This document shows, piece after piece, positions 10,581 through 20,300 of a stretch of DNA of 64,000 nt (position 1 is its first letter; each line of letters starts with the position of its first letter). The notes beneath the pieces are model-generated. The model saw nothing but the letters and a program-made list of their open reading frames with translations. It did no database searches and was not told the DNA's origin. The position numbers and the translations under genes were made by a program. The DNA is from Lichina pygmaea (Eukaryota > Ascomycota > Lichinomycetes > Lichinales > Lichinaceae), in NCBI GenBank assembly GCA_963422465.1, contig OY730169.1, positions 2,356,001 through 2,420,000 on the forward strand, read 5' to 3'.

Positions 10581-12622
10581 CTCCGGTGCGCTCACTTTCC
10601 GTTGATTCCAGCCGGATAGCTGTAGATCCCGGACAGGCGTTACAGGACCCCGGCTCGAGCTGGGTTGCTTCGACAGGGACGGTGTCTTCTCTCGGACAAC
10701 TCCACAGGGCATACCGAAAGGATGATTGGAGGGAGGATACAAGTATCTCGACGATCCGAGGATTCCGAGATTGAGCGAGCCTAGAGAGACTTTGACAGTG
10801 AGAACTGGGCAGGCCAAGTGAGTGAGGGACGTTTTCCGACAGTTTCGAGTGGGGACTGTGGCCGTCTTACAACACTTACATGGTAGAAAAGGGGCACGGG
10901 GAAGGGGTCAGGGAGAGCATCAGGGGGGGAGCAAAGATTGAGTCATTAAGCCAATGAGTCGAGGCGTCTTGCTACGTAGTGAGTGCGAGAAGGAAAGAAC
11001 TAGCAACGACTGAGCCGTCATGGAAGGTGCCGTGACGAGGACTCTGTAAAAGGAGAGGCGAAGCTTCTTCTCTTCGAGCTAGTCGTTGCGGACGGAGGAT
11101 TCAATCTTGTCTATAGGGAGCGTACTCGGATCGAATCAGCTCCTCTTAGGCCCGCTCTCTTTGGGGTCTGCTTGTCTTCGTCGTGCGCCTCTCTGCTGTC
11201 CTTCTGCCCGGCCCCACTTCCACTTGATGTAAATTACTGTAGCAAGCACATCGTAGCTCGAGCTTTCCACGTGCAAGGACATGGCGCTTGCCGCAGGTGG
11301 AAGCGGCGGGTCGGGCCGAGCCGAGGGCGACTCACAGAAAGATGGCCTGGATATGCAAGTTCGACTGCATTCGCCTCCGAAATCTGAGCTGTGACACACC
11401 AAGACTGTGTGACAATGCAGCTGAACTCGGGAAGCACATGGCGATCGAAGCTTGACGGAGGCTGCAGATGGCTTTGTCAGGAACCCTTCACGGTCGGGAG
11501 CCTGCAATGTGGAGGGAGCTGGCTAGCCAGAGAGCCAGCACTGACCTTGTCTTCCGTCGACAGCTTTGTAGATGGCTGGGCCTTGCGTCAGGGTGGTTGT
11601 ACGAAGATTGTAAACCGTGAGATGGCGCAAGCATGCTGTCTCTCACCTCAACCACCGTATACTCATACCAACAGCATATTGCTACGGCAGCTTCACACTA
11701 GTACCGGTAGAGCAAGAACAGGAACACAGAGGATATCATGAGTGTTGTGTAAGACCATACCGTAGAAGATCCTACCATACAGCGACAGCACAAAGAGGGG
11801 GGTATGACAACGCTTTCTTCATTCGATACCATTCATGTCCAGCACTACCACCATCCCACCACAGAACCAGTCTTGAGCAAGATCATACCTGCTTGGTAGT
11901 ACGATACTCTATCTTTACAGCCCGCCGTCTTTACCGTACACTGTCTTCACTGTTGGTACGACCATCTACTCATACTTCGAGAGGCCCGAGCCCTTTGACC
12001 TGCCTTGTTTTGAAAGTAGATCTTTCCACTCTTACCGTAAAGTAACCGTGCCTCTACGGTACGTACGTACTGTATCCTCGAAATAGAAAGATGTCTCAAG
12101 AGTACAGTACCAGTGGCGTTGGTGTCATGATCGGCGGTATCGTTGCTGCTAGTGGCAGTATCATCGCCGGTGGTAATATCATGGCCAGTGGTAGCATCAC
12201 CAGCAGCAGTAGCAGCATTATCGCCAGCAGTGGTAGTGATACTAGGATACTCAGACAGACAAACCGTCTGCCACTCATCGATCGATCGATAGATAGATGA
12301 ACCTACGGTACAGATATGTTTGTTCGATACGGATTTGAAGTGTGAAACATGAACGCAGAAAAGATCTGAATCAGTACCGCGAAGAAGAGGGCAGGGCAGT
12401 CAACTACGAGTACGTTCCACGAAGGTACTGTAGCTACGTGATCTCACACACCGCCGCTCCTTCAAAGGTCCAAGCCCTTGAGATTGCAAGTGATCACTCG
12501 CCGTAGCGCCACAATGGCTCTTGATTGATTGAGCCGCTTTAGATGATGACGATGGAGGAAAGGTCCGAGAGAGAGATCCGGTCGAGATGACAGCGGGAAG
12601 ATGAGGACACAGAGAGAACGGT
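10581..12622. other. intergenic region, about 2 kb, no supported gene
   Basis: Short open frames here are low-complexity or lack family features. A stretch at about 12,110-12,250 is rich in repeated GGTAGC/ATCATC-type triplets, which opens frames on both strands. ATCGATCGATAGATAGAT lies near 12,280. The promoter of the minus-strand protease-like gene must lie near 10,600-11,100 and the 3' UTR of RIC8 near 12,500-12,620. Confidence 0.45.
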
Positions 12623-14649
12623 CTAGTCGACGTCGATGATCTCGTCAATGTCGTCGAGTTCTTCGAGTCGACCCGAGTGCAGAGCCTGTTCGACGGGGTT
12701 CTTGACGTCGACGACGCCGGTCTTCTTGAGCCTGGGGTCGTGTCGCGTGTGTGTGTCAGGCATCGGACGAGACGTGCCAGTGCCGTCGTTGCGCGGACGA
12801 GCGGGGAAGAGGCAAGAGAGACTGACCTTTCGAACAGCACGAAGAGCCTCTCGGCCTCGCGCTCCTTCTCCTCGTTCGTCATCGGGTCCATCTTGGCCGG
12901 GTGCTCGGCCTCGAGCCGCTGGCCCGTGATCGGGTTGACGGCCGACCCTCCGTTCGCGCCGTTGCCGTTGTTGTTGCCGCTGCCGCTGCTCCACGCCTCC
13001 ATCGCGTTCTCCGGGATGGGCACGTTGTGGGTCATGAGGAAGCCCGAGGCGAAACCGAGGCCGATGTTCTGCACGAAGCTCGTGGCGTCCTTGTCCGAGA
13101 GCTCGAACAGCAGCGACGAGATGTTCTCCCGCATCGACGGCGCCACGGGCGACGAGGACAGGCGCAGCAGGCGCGACGACAGGGTGCCGGACGTGCCGAG
13201 CGGCTGCTTGCGCTCCTCGTCCGTCGGCATGACGCGCCACTGCATGTACTTGCGCACGCCCTCGGGCGCGAACTCGTAGATGCGGCGCAGAAGGGTCACC
13301 AGCGGGCCGGCGACCTGCTCGAGCTCGGCGTCGGGATACTGAGCCGTGGCCTTGTCGAGGATGACGATGAAGCGCTCGGCGTTGCACTTCTGATCGAACT
13401 TGGGGAAGACGGGGTTGAGGCCAAAGTGGACCGCCTTTCTGTCCTCGAGGTCGAGGTTGATGAGCGAGTTGATCAGGTAGTTGACCGGCGGCTGCAGCGG
13501 CGGGTCCGTGATCTGGCGGCGCGAGAGGATCTTGAGGATGTTCGGGATCGACTTGGAGAAGACGTCGGCCCGGGCCGGGTAGAAGTGCGTGATGTTGAAG
13601 AGCAGCTTCAGCGTCTCGGCGAGGGAGAGGTCCTCCTGCGCGGTGCCGTCCTTGCGAGAGCCCTTCGAGAATTGCCTCGCGTGTCGGGCGATGTTCTGGC
13701 CGGGTGCGCGGCAGACCTTAGCCGGGCGTGCCGACGGTGCGCGGCCCAGAGCACGCGGAGGGTAGGGGCGTCAGAACGTTACCGTGTTGATGTTGTCCGC
13801 CAGATGATACTGGTCGATGAGACGCTCGAAATCGAGATTCGTATTGTACGTCGTCAAGAAGAGAATGCGCGAGATGAGAAACTCGTCGTCCCGATTGTCG
13901 TTCTGGGCGGAGGCGGCAAGGCGGATCAGCACAAGAGCGCGGGGAGAACATAGGCCGGCTGACATCGGGTCAAGCACGACAGGAGTTCAAGACCGCCCAC
14001 CTTGAGGCGCTCAGCAGCCTTCGGAGCGTAATCGAGGTCGACGAAGACCTGGCGCGTGCTCGGTTCCAGCACCAGGGCATTGGCCAGACACCGCAGGGCC
14101 TCTCGCGACGTGGTCGGCGAGTTGCTCTCGAAGCCGTGACGGGTCAAGGTCTCGATCCCCTGCTCCGGCGTGCGCACAGGCAGCGGTCAGCCTCGGATTC
14201 TGCGGTCTCGCCGGCGAGGGTGCGGGGCAGCTACCCCACCTCCTTGGTGTACAACGGATCGGCATCTTCGGTGGAACGACCCAAGATCTTCAGGTGCTCG
14301 AGCAGCACATTCCGTTCTGGGCGCGGCGGACCGACGAGGCACCTCCGTCAGCGGCCGCGCGGCGACGGCACCGAGGCGGATCCAGGAGCGCCGACGCTCT
14401 CGGCGACACTCACGTGGCGGGAAGAGGGTCTTCTCCTTCAGGTCGATCTTCAGCTTCTCCAGGAGGTGGGTCACCTCTTGCCGTTTCGCTACGTGGGTAG
14501 ATCGTCGCAAACGCGGCACGAAGTCAGCGTCAGCTCGCACTCAGCGTCTTCTCCCCAAGCTTGAGTGCGCTACAAGAGCAAGCAAAGCGGTGTCGGCACG
14601 GACCTGGACCCTTGAGATCAGGGGGCGGTTCCTTTGGAAACAACGTCAT
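12623..14649 (-). CDS. RIC8: RIC8/synembryn, G-alpha guanine exchange factor and chaperone, 7 exons
   Basis: RIC8 binds G-alpha subunits in the cytosol, promotes nucleotide exchange and helps them fold; in filamentous ascomycetes it supports growth and conidiation signalling. Exons: 14649-14604, 14488-14414, 14316-14240, 14159-14001, 13902-13783, 13695-12827, 12731-12623; introns of 115, 97, 80, 98, 87 and 95 nt, all GT...AG. The 484-residue product follows the family throughout: TKEGIETLTRHGFES, EALRCLANALVLEPSTRQ, RDDEFLISRILFLTTYNTN, LSLAETLKLLFNITHFYP, the INSLINLDLEDR helix, and the C-terminal EREAERLFVLFERLKK then TGVVDVKNPVEQAL. Armadillo-like helices fill most of it; the C-terminus is acidic (DDIDEIIDVD). 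A Gly/Asn-rich insert (SGSGNNNGNGANGGS) precedes the VNPITGQ motif. Exon 1 (46 nt, MTLFPKEPPPDLKGP) is the least certain part. Confidence 0.9.
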
Positions 14650-15286
14650 GTCGGGCAGACCACGATGCTGAAGGGAGACATGGAAAACGACGACGTGCCG
14701 GGAGTCGAACGGATGCAACAGCCTGTCGCCGCCGTGTCCGGAGAAGAAGTGGCTGTGTGGGGTGGGGGGGGCGTACGCAACAGCGCACAGACGGCGTGGG
14801 AAGGGGGCGACGAGAGACGTCGCTGGAGATGCCCGCAGGGAGGGCACGATGCTGAAGGTTGGCAACAGCGGATTACAGGTATGGACACGGCGTCGTCGTG
14901 GCTGTACTAGAGCTACTGATTGCTGCTGCTACGACGACCATGTCGAGCTCCATCGGCACTGCGGGGTTAGTTGTTCTGATGCCATGTCACTGGACCGTGG
15001 GGGACCCGCATCGATAACCGGATGGATAGCCGACAACTAGCGCCTGCAGAATGGGAGTTAGGCTTTGCTCGGCACCACGCTTACGTACGAGGCGTACCGT
15101 TGGCGCATCCGGCACCCTAAATCTAGGTCCACCACCCTCGTTGTTGGGTGACGAGCAGCCTAGCACCTGCATAAACGAGCGGGTAAAGACACGAGCGTGC
15201 ACCTGCACGGCCGGTCCACCTCGGCCGGATTAGGCAGGCGGCCGAAGGCATGGGCACTCATCGTACCTAATACGTACGAGTATGCA
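14650..15286. other. intergenic region upstream of RIC8
   Basis: Holds the RIC8 promoter on its left side. A G run occurs at 14,761-14,770. The frames seen here have no recognisable protein features. Confidence 0.4.
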
Positions 15287-15770
15287 CGGACAATTACTGC
15301 CGTGCCCCCCTCTGTGCAAATTTCTTGCTCCCATGCCACCCTCTTACTTCAATGCCCCCCTCGCTTACCACTGGTACTTCTAACTTAGTGGTGATCCCGA
15401 GCAACAATAAGTACTGCTAAACTTCTGGGGCATCAGCCCCCCGACCGGCACAGTCGTACGTACGTACAGCTACTGGAATCTCCATTCCCCCCAAAAAGTG
15501 ACATCCGGCATCAAAACCGAGATCTGAGTACACCAATGTAGGACCGAGCATCTCGCATAACTTCTCAAAATTTGTGACCGAAAAATACTTACTGTGTGGT
15601 TGTCTCAAGACTTATGACACGAATAGCTGGCTCAGATTGAAGAGATACCTAGCTTTATATGTGACGGCTCCAAAAAGTGCAAGTACCTACCTAAGCGAGG
15701 GGGGCACCGAAGTAAGAGGGGCACCATAGCAAGAAATCCGCACGATGGGGGGCATGGCAGTAATTGTCCG
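15287..15770. mobile_element. non-autonomous DNA element with ~85-bp imperfect terminal inverted repeats
   Basis: The left end (15287 to about 15372) and the reverse complement of the right end (15770 to about 15685) align: both begin CGGACAATTACTGCC, then share blocks of C6-8, ATTTCTTGCT, CCTCTTACTTC and CCCCCCTCGCTTA, with scattered substitutions. The 484-bp unit has no coding frame. This is the structure of a MITE or internally deleted transposon. No short duplication directly abuts the ends; an 11-bp direct repeat (GAGTATGCACG, 15279-15289 and about 15868-15878) lies nearby and might mark a larger unit that also takes in the palindrome at 15784. Confidence 0.65.
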
Positions 15771-15783
15771 GAATTTATAACCG

Positions 15784-15828
15784 GTACCCGTGCCATGGGG
15801 GGGTAATACCCCCCCATGGCACGGGTAC
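15784..15828. repeat. 45-bp perfect palindrome (22-bp arms, 1-base centre)
   Basis: The arms match without mismatch around position 15806; each contains CCATGG and a run of seven G or C and ends in GTACCC/GGGTAC. It begins 14 bp beyond the right end of the 484-bp inverted-repeat element. It could extrude a cruciform or act as a strong hairpin if transcribed. Function unknown. Confidence 0.85.
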
Positions 15829-17396
15829 GTCTGTATACATCAGTACAGTAAGTACGTACTACATGGATGAGTATGCACGATCATCGCACTGTACGGGCGT
15901 CTGGTAGTTGCTCCTCTCCTGGAAGGAAGTACAGTATCGTGGCGTGCGTGGGTACCCACCGCCAGGAGACAACACCACGCTGGCTGTTTCTACGTACTGT
16001 ATGGTATGCGCTGGACAAGGCTTCCTGTTGTTCTCCACCGTACTTCATACATGTACTTGTATCCGGTCTCGAAGAGTGGCACGAGTGGCTGCCAGGACGC
16101 CATGACTCGTGTTGGCATGCCTGGAACGATCCTCGTACGAGTAAGTTGGCGTCGAGTCGATGGAGCACCATCACAGGGCAGCCTCGTCTGTGCCATGGCG
16201 TAGAAACACTACGAACCTTGCTCTCGGTCGAAAGGATGGGACTGCCATCTAAAGCGGCTTCAGTTTGCAGGTCATGGGATTCCTTCCAATTCAGAAGTTG
16301 TGGGGCCACCAATCATCCCATGATAGTCTCTCAGGAGCTCGAACCTGCAAGCGTATCACGTGATTTCAATGTCGCGCTGCCAAGGCTACCATGGGGCTGC
16401 CCTTTGAATACAGTACGTACTGTACGGAGTACTTCCGTACGTGCATTCTGTACGTACAACACACCATGAACACACCCTTGGAAAACAGGAATGGAAGATG
16501 GAGAAATGTGTCAATCAAATGTCTCTCAAGGGAGTGCAACTAAAGTACTCCGTACACGTCGAATACGAAGCAATTCTTGACTTGTGATGTCACATTGCTA
16601 TGACTATCAAAAGTGGTCTAGTTTCGGTAGAAGTACGGAGTACTTCCGTACATACGTAGCTTGTTGCGACCGCAGCGCTGAGTCTGGCTTAGTCAGTAGT
16701 GTTAGTCAGCAGGATAGGGGGCCATATAGCCCTCGGGTCTGAGAGAGCATCAATGATGATCATCTTCTCCCCACTCAGAGCAGGCCATCGCCTTGTAGCT
16801 CCAGCATAGCTGCTGTCTTTGCTGATATGAAACATTACTCACATTATCCTCAGCTCAAGGTGAGCCAAAGCCTACTATGTAGGGAAAAGTTGCTGAACGG
16901 GCTCCTCCACATTTCATCTTGCTTGCACCTTGCTTCTACTGTACAGTGATCACCACCTCCCACCGTACGAGGTACGTACGTACGTACGTAACGTCCCACG
17001 GTATGTAAGCAGTGGCATGGTACGTAGTACATACGTACTCCCGTACAGTACGGTAGCCGTTACGGTGATTCGGTCAATCTTTTTTCCGCGCCGACTTTGA
17101 TCGGACGCTTAACTTTCCGACTGCCGACGCGCCGAGCGTGAATCTACGCGTACCCCTGCTGAAGCCACCACACCCGTGCGGCCTAATTACTAGGCGTATC
17201 TGCTCCTGCATCCTCGTTGCAAAATCGGGTGAATCTTGGGCTTCTGAGATCCCTAATCATTAACAGTTCACAGTCCCTGCTCAAATCCAGATCATCAACG
17301 CCAGTCAGATTCCAATTGCACCCGACAACGGCGACCTCCAGCTGATGCGTTGGTCTCCGTCACCAGCAGGTCCTCAGGTCCGAGCGCACCAGAAGG
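15829..17396. other. intergenic/promoter region upstream of the RIF1 homologue
   Basis: No coding region supported. Two exact copies of the near-palindrome GTACGGAGTACTTCCGTAC lie at 16422-16440 and 16633-16651, and a (CGTA)n-like run lies at about 16968-16990. A sequence resembling a Pol III B box (GCAGGTTCGAGCTCC, minus strand, about 16340-16355) lacks a convincing partner. The last ~350 bp before 17397 should contain the RIF1 promoter and leader. Confidence 0.45.
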
Positions 17397-20300
17397 ATGG
17401 CCTTGTTCGAGGCGCTCCCACGCCGGCCACCCACACCTCCACGTCTGACAGGACTGGAGCAGTCGGTCGTGGGGATGAAGAATAACACCCCCCTGGGCTC
17501 AAGTGCCATCTGTCCGCATGGAGAGCTTCACGATGATCTGACTGCAACGCCCCCAACTCCATCTACGACACCAGTCCGGAGCAGGAAACGAAAGCGTGTG
17601 GAGTGGTCAGCCTGGACTGAATACGTCAAAGCACCCAATCCATCTGTACTCTCCCTTGGCTCAGGGAACGCCACTGTCAAACCTCTCACTCCTTCTCGGG
17701 ACCGAAAGCCCGCAACTTCGATTCTCAAGCAACCTGACCCTTTCGGCCCCGGATCGAGTCCAGCATCGTCCGTCAAGGATGCCCCAAGAGAATTGATCGA
17801 GGGCTCGGACATGCTAGAACGCCATGCCCAGACGCTTGTGATGGGTCAGACTCAAGCCTGTCTCGAGGCCTACGTCGGTTTGAATCGCGCGCTCATGGGA
17901 CAGAAGCATTTGCCCGAATCGGCCGTATTTCAAGGCAGGATGAGCCAAATCTTGCAGTTCATTCAGAGAGACATTCTCCCAAAACACATTGCCTTTAGCG
18001 TTCGAGATATCAACCTTCGCGTTCAGGCTCTGAAGCTGCTCGTGACGATTGCCTCTTCCCCGACCCTCTCGACCCGATTGAGCAACGACGTATGCAGGTA
18101 CATGCTAAACCAGGCTCTCGAGCTGCTGGAGGACAAGGAGCAGCCCAAAGCCGTCACGAACTGCTACATGCAGCTTCTGGGCCTGCCAAAGTTCGGGTCG
18201 GACACGCTGATGATGACCATGTCCAATCGGATCGTGGCCGCGCTGGCAAAGGTCACGGACCACGTCATGGGGACCGCCATCCTCTGTCAGAGGCTGATCA
18301 TCTACCAACGTCTGTCGTCCGTGGCCCCCGAGACGATGGCGCTCCGGGCCGGCGACTGGGTCGATCAGCTCTTCGCCGGTCTGGGAAGCGGTCGTCCGGA
18401 TCTGAGGTCTCGGACGATCGCATTCGGGCTTGAGGCGGCGCTGGCCCTGGGCGGCGAGCAACGAGTGTCAAGCGCTGTGGCAAAAGCCCTGCAGCGGCCG
18501 GTTGCCGGCACCACGATGGCGCTACACCTCGTGCGATATCTCGGGAACCTTGTGAGCCAGCGAGGGGACGGCGTCGACGCCTCGAAGATATGGACGGTCG
18601 TCATGCTGTTTTTTCGAAGTCGCCGTCGACAGCTCGAGCGATGGGAGCACCTGAAGGATTGGCTGCTCCTTATCGAAAGATGTTTCAACTCCTCCGACGA
18701 GGCTGTCAAGCTCGCGGCCAATCTCGCTTGGGTCCGCATGATTTACGTTGTGAACCCGAGCGATCAGACTGGTACCCTGATGCTCAAGGTGCTACGGCAG
18801 CCAATCTTGGGACACATCAAGAGGGCAAGCTCTGAGCAAAACTGCATGCCCGCTGTTCGCGAATCTACCTTGGCGTGCCTCTGCGCTCTCCTGTACTACT
18901 CACTGCAGCCATCTGCATCGTGGCAGCAGCTCGATACTTACTGGGAGCAATACGTCGTCCCAATCGTTCTGGATGCTCTCATCCTGAAGCGGCGAGGCGT
19001 CGAACACGGCTCCCTCATCCTGACGAGCTTGCTCGGGGTAAATCCTCCGTCGTGGGAGCGAGATCGGGCTCTGGAGGAGCGCCCATTCGCCGTGGAAGAG
19101 ATTTCGGCGCTGAACCCGAAGTGGGTACGCTCGCGAACTCGAAAGTTGCTCGATATGTGCCACAGGATCTTCACTCCGGCCGAATGGCTTGGGGAGCCGT
19201 CAATGGAGAGTGCCGCGATGAACATCTGGTCCTCTCTCAACGCTTCGATCAGCGAAGCCGGATCCAAGGAAATCAAGCTCAGCGGTGAGCACACCGGTGC
19301 CGTCGCTCAGATGCTCGCTTTCTTCCAGACCATCTGGATCGAGGCCGAGTCTGCCGTGCATGGAGAGGCATCAGGCTCTGCCGAAGAGCTTGCCCATATG
19401 CTGCACTGCATGGTCCACACGATGCTGGTGTCATTCGACGCCCCCTTGTTCCGAGAAAGATTCATCGTGCAGGGCTCCGGCAGCGCTTTACAAACCGTCA
19501 CGGCCCCCTCCAGAAGCGCCTCCAAGTCAACGCCTTCGGCGGCTTTATCGCCGATGGTATTCCTGTTCCAGCTGTTGGGACAGGCGTCGGATGCCGTCGC
19601 CTCGACGAGAGGCTTTGAACGGTTAGCGAACACCATCACCGCGACATGCTGTCGGTCGCGGTCCGACTTGAAGTCTCAAGTCGAATCTATCCAAGAATGT
19701 TCAGGCGCGATGGGCGCATCGACACCAGGCGACGGTGGGACCGTCGCTTACGGACGCCTGTGGCAACTTCTCGCTCAGGCCACCGTTTCCAGCCTGAACT
19801 CCAGTCTCGATGTCGAGGCCTCTGAGACTTCGTTGTCCCTCGATCTTGCACGGAAGCATCTTGTCAACATATTGATGTCGGGCTGCAACGCCATTCAAGA
19901 CGAGCATCGGCGCACCTGGGAAGCGCTGCTGAGGAGCGGGGCCACCTATCTGAGATCGAAGTCAGACGGTCCCGCCGGGAGTGACTTGGTTGCACACTTC
20001 GCGGGGATCATTGCTGAGAGGTTACGGGGCCGGTCCGATGCCTATGTCCCTTCCGGCCTGTCCCTCGTCATCATGCTGGTGAATATCATCGACGGTGGAC
20101 CAGACACGATGAGAAGCTCAGGTTCTCGTTGTGGTGGCGGGCATGGTGCCGCTTCGACCTCGACGGGAACGGAATCTCCGCTCTACCAGCTCGTCAATGA
20201 TGTCCTCCAGGTGTCTTATCGAGCCCTCGCAACCTACGATGGCAACCTCATAAGAGACTTTCTATACGCCGTCTCGAGGCTGATAGAGCGGTGCCATTTG

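Noticed and set aside
12091-12300. Small frames on both strands with Ser/Gly/Ile or Leu/Ile/Met runs, one looking like a membrane peptide
   Set aside because: Produced by a triplet-like low-complexity stretch that is open on both strands.
12901-13953. 350-codon plus-strand frame opposite RIC8
   Set aside because: Arg/Glu/Val-rich shadow of a GC-rich gene; RIC8 on the other strand matches its family along the whole length.
16255-16375. Possible tRNA or SINE on the minus strand (GCAGGTTCGAGCTCC)
   Set aside because: T-loop one base too long and no convincing A box or acceptor pairing.
15867-16469. 200-codon plus-strand frame in the RIF1 upstream spacer
   Set aside because: No recognisable composition or motif, mixed with GTAC palindromes; probably chance.
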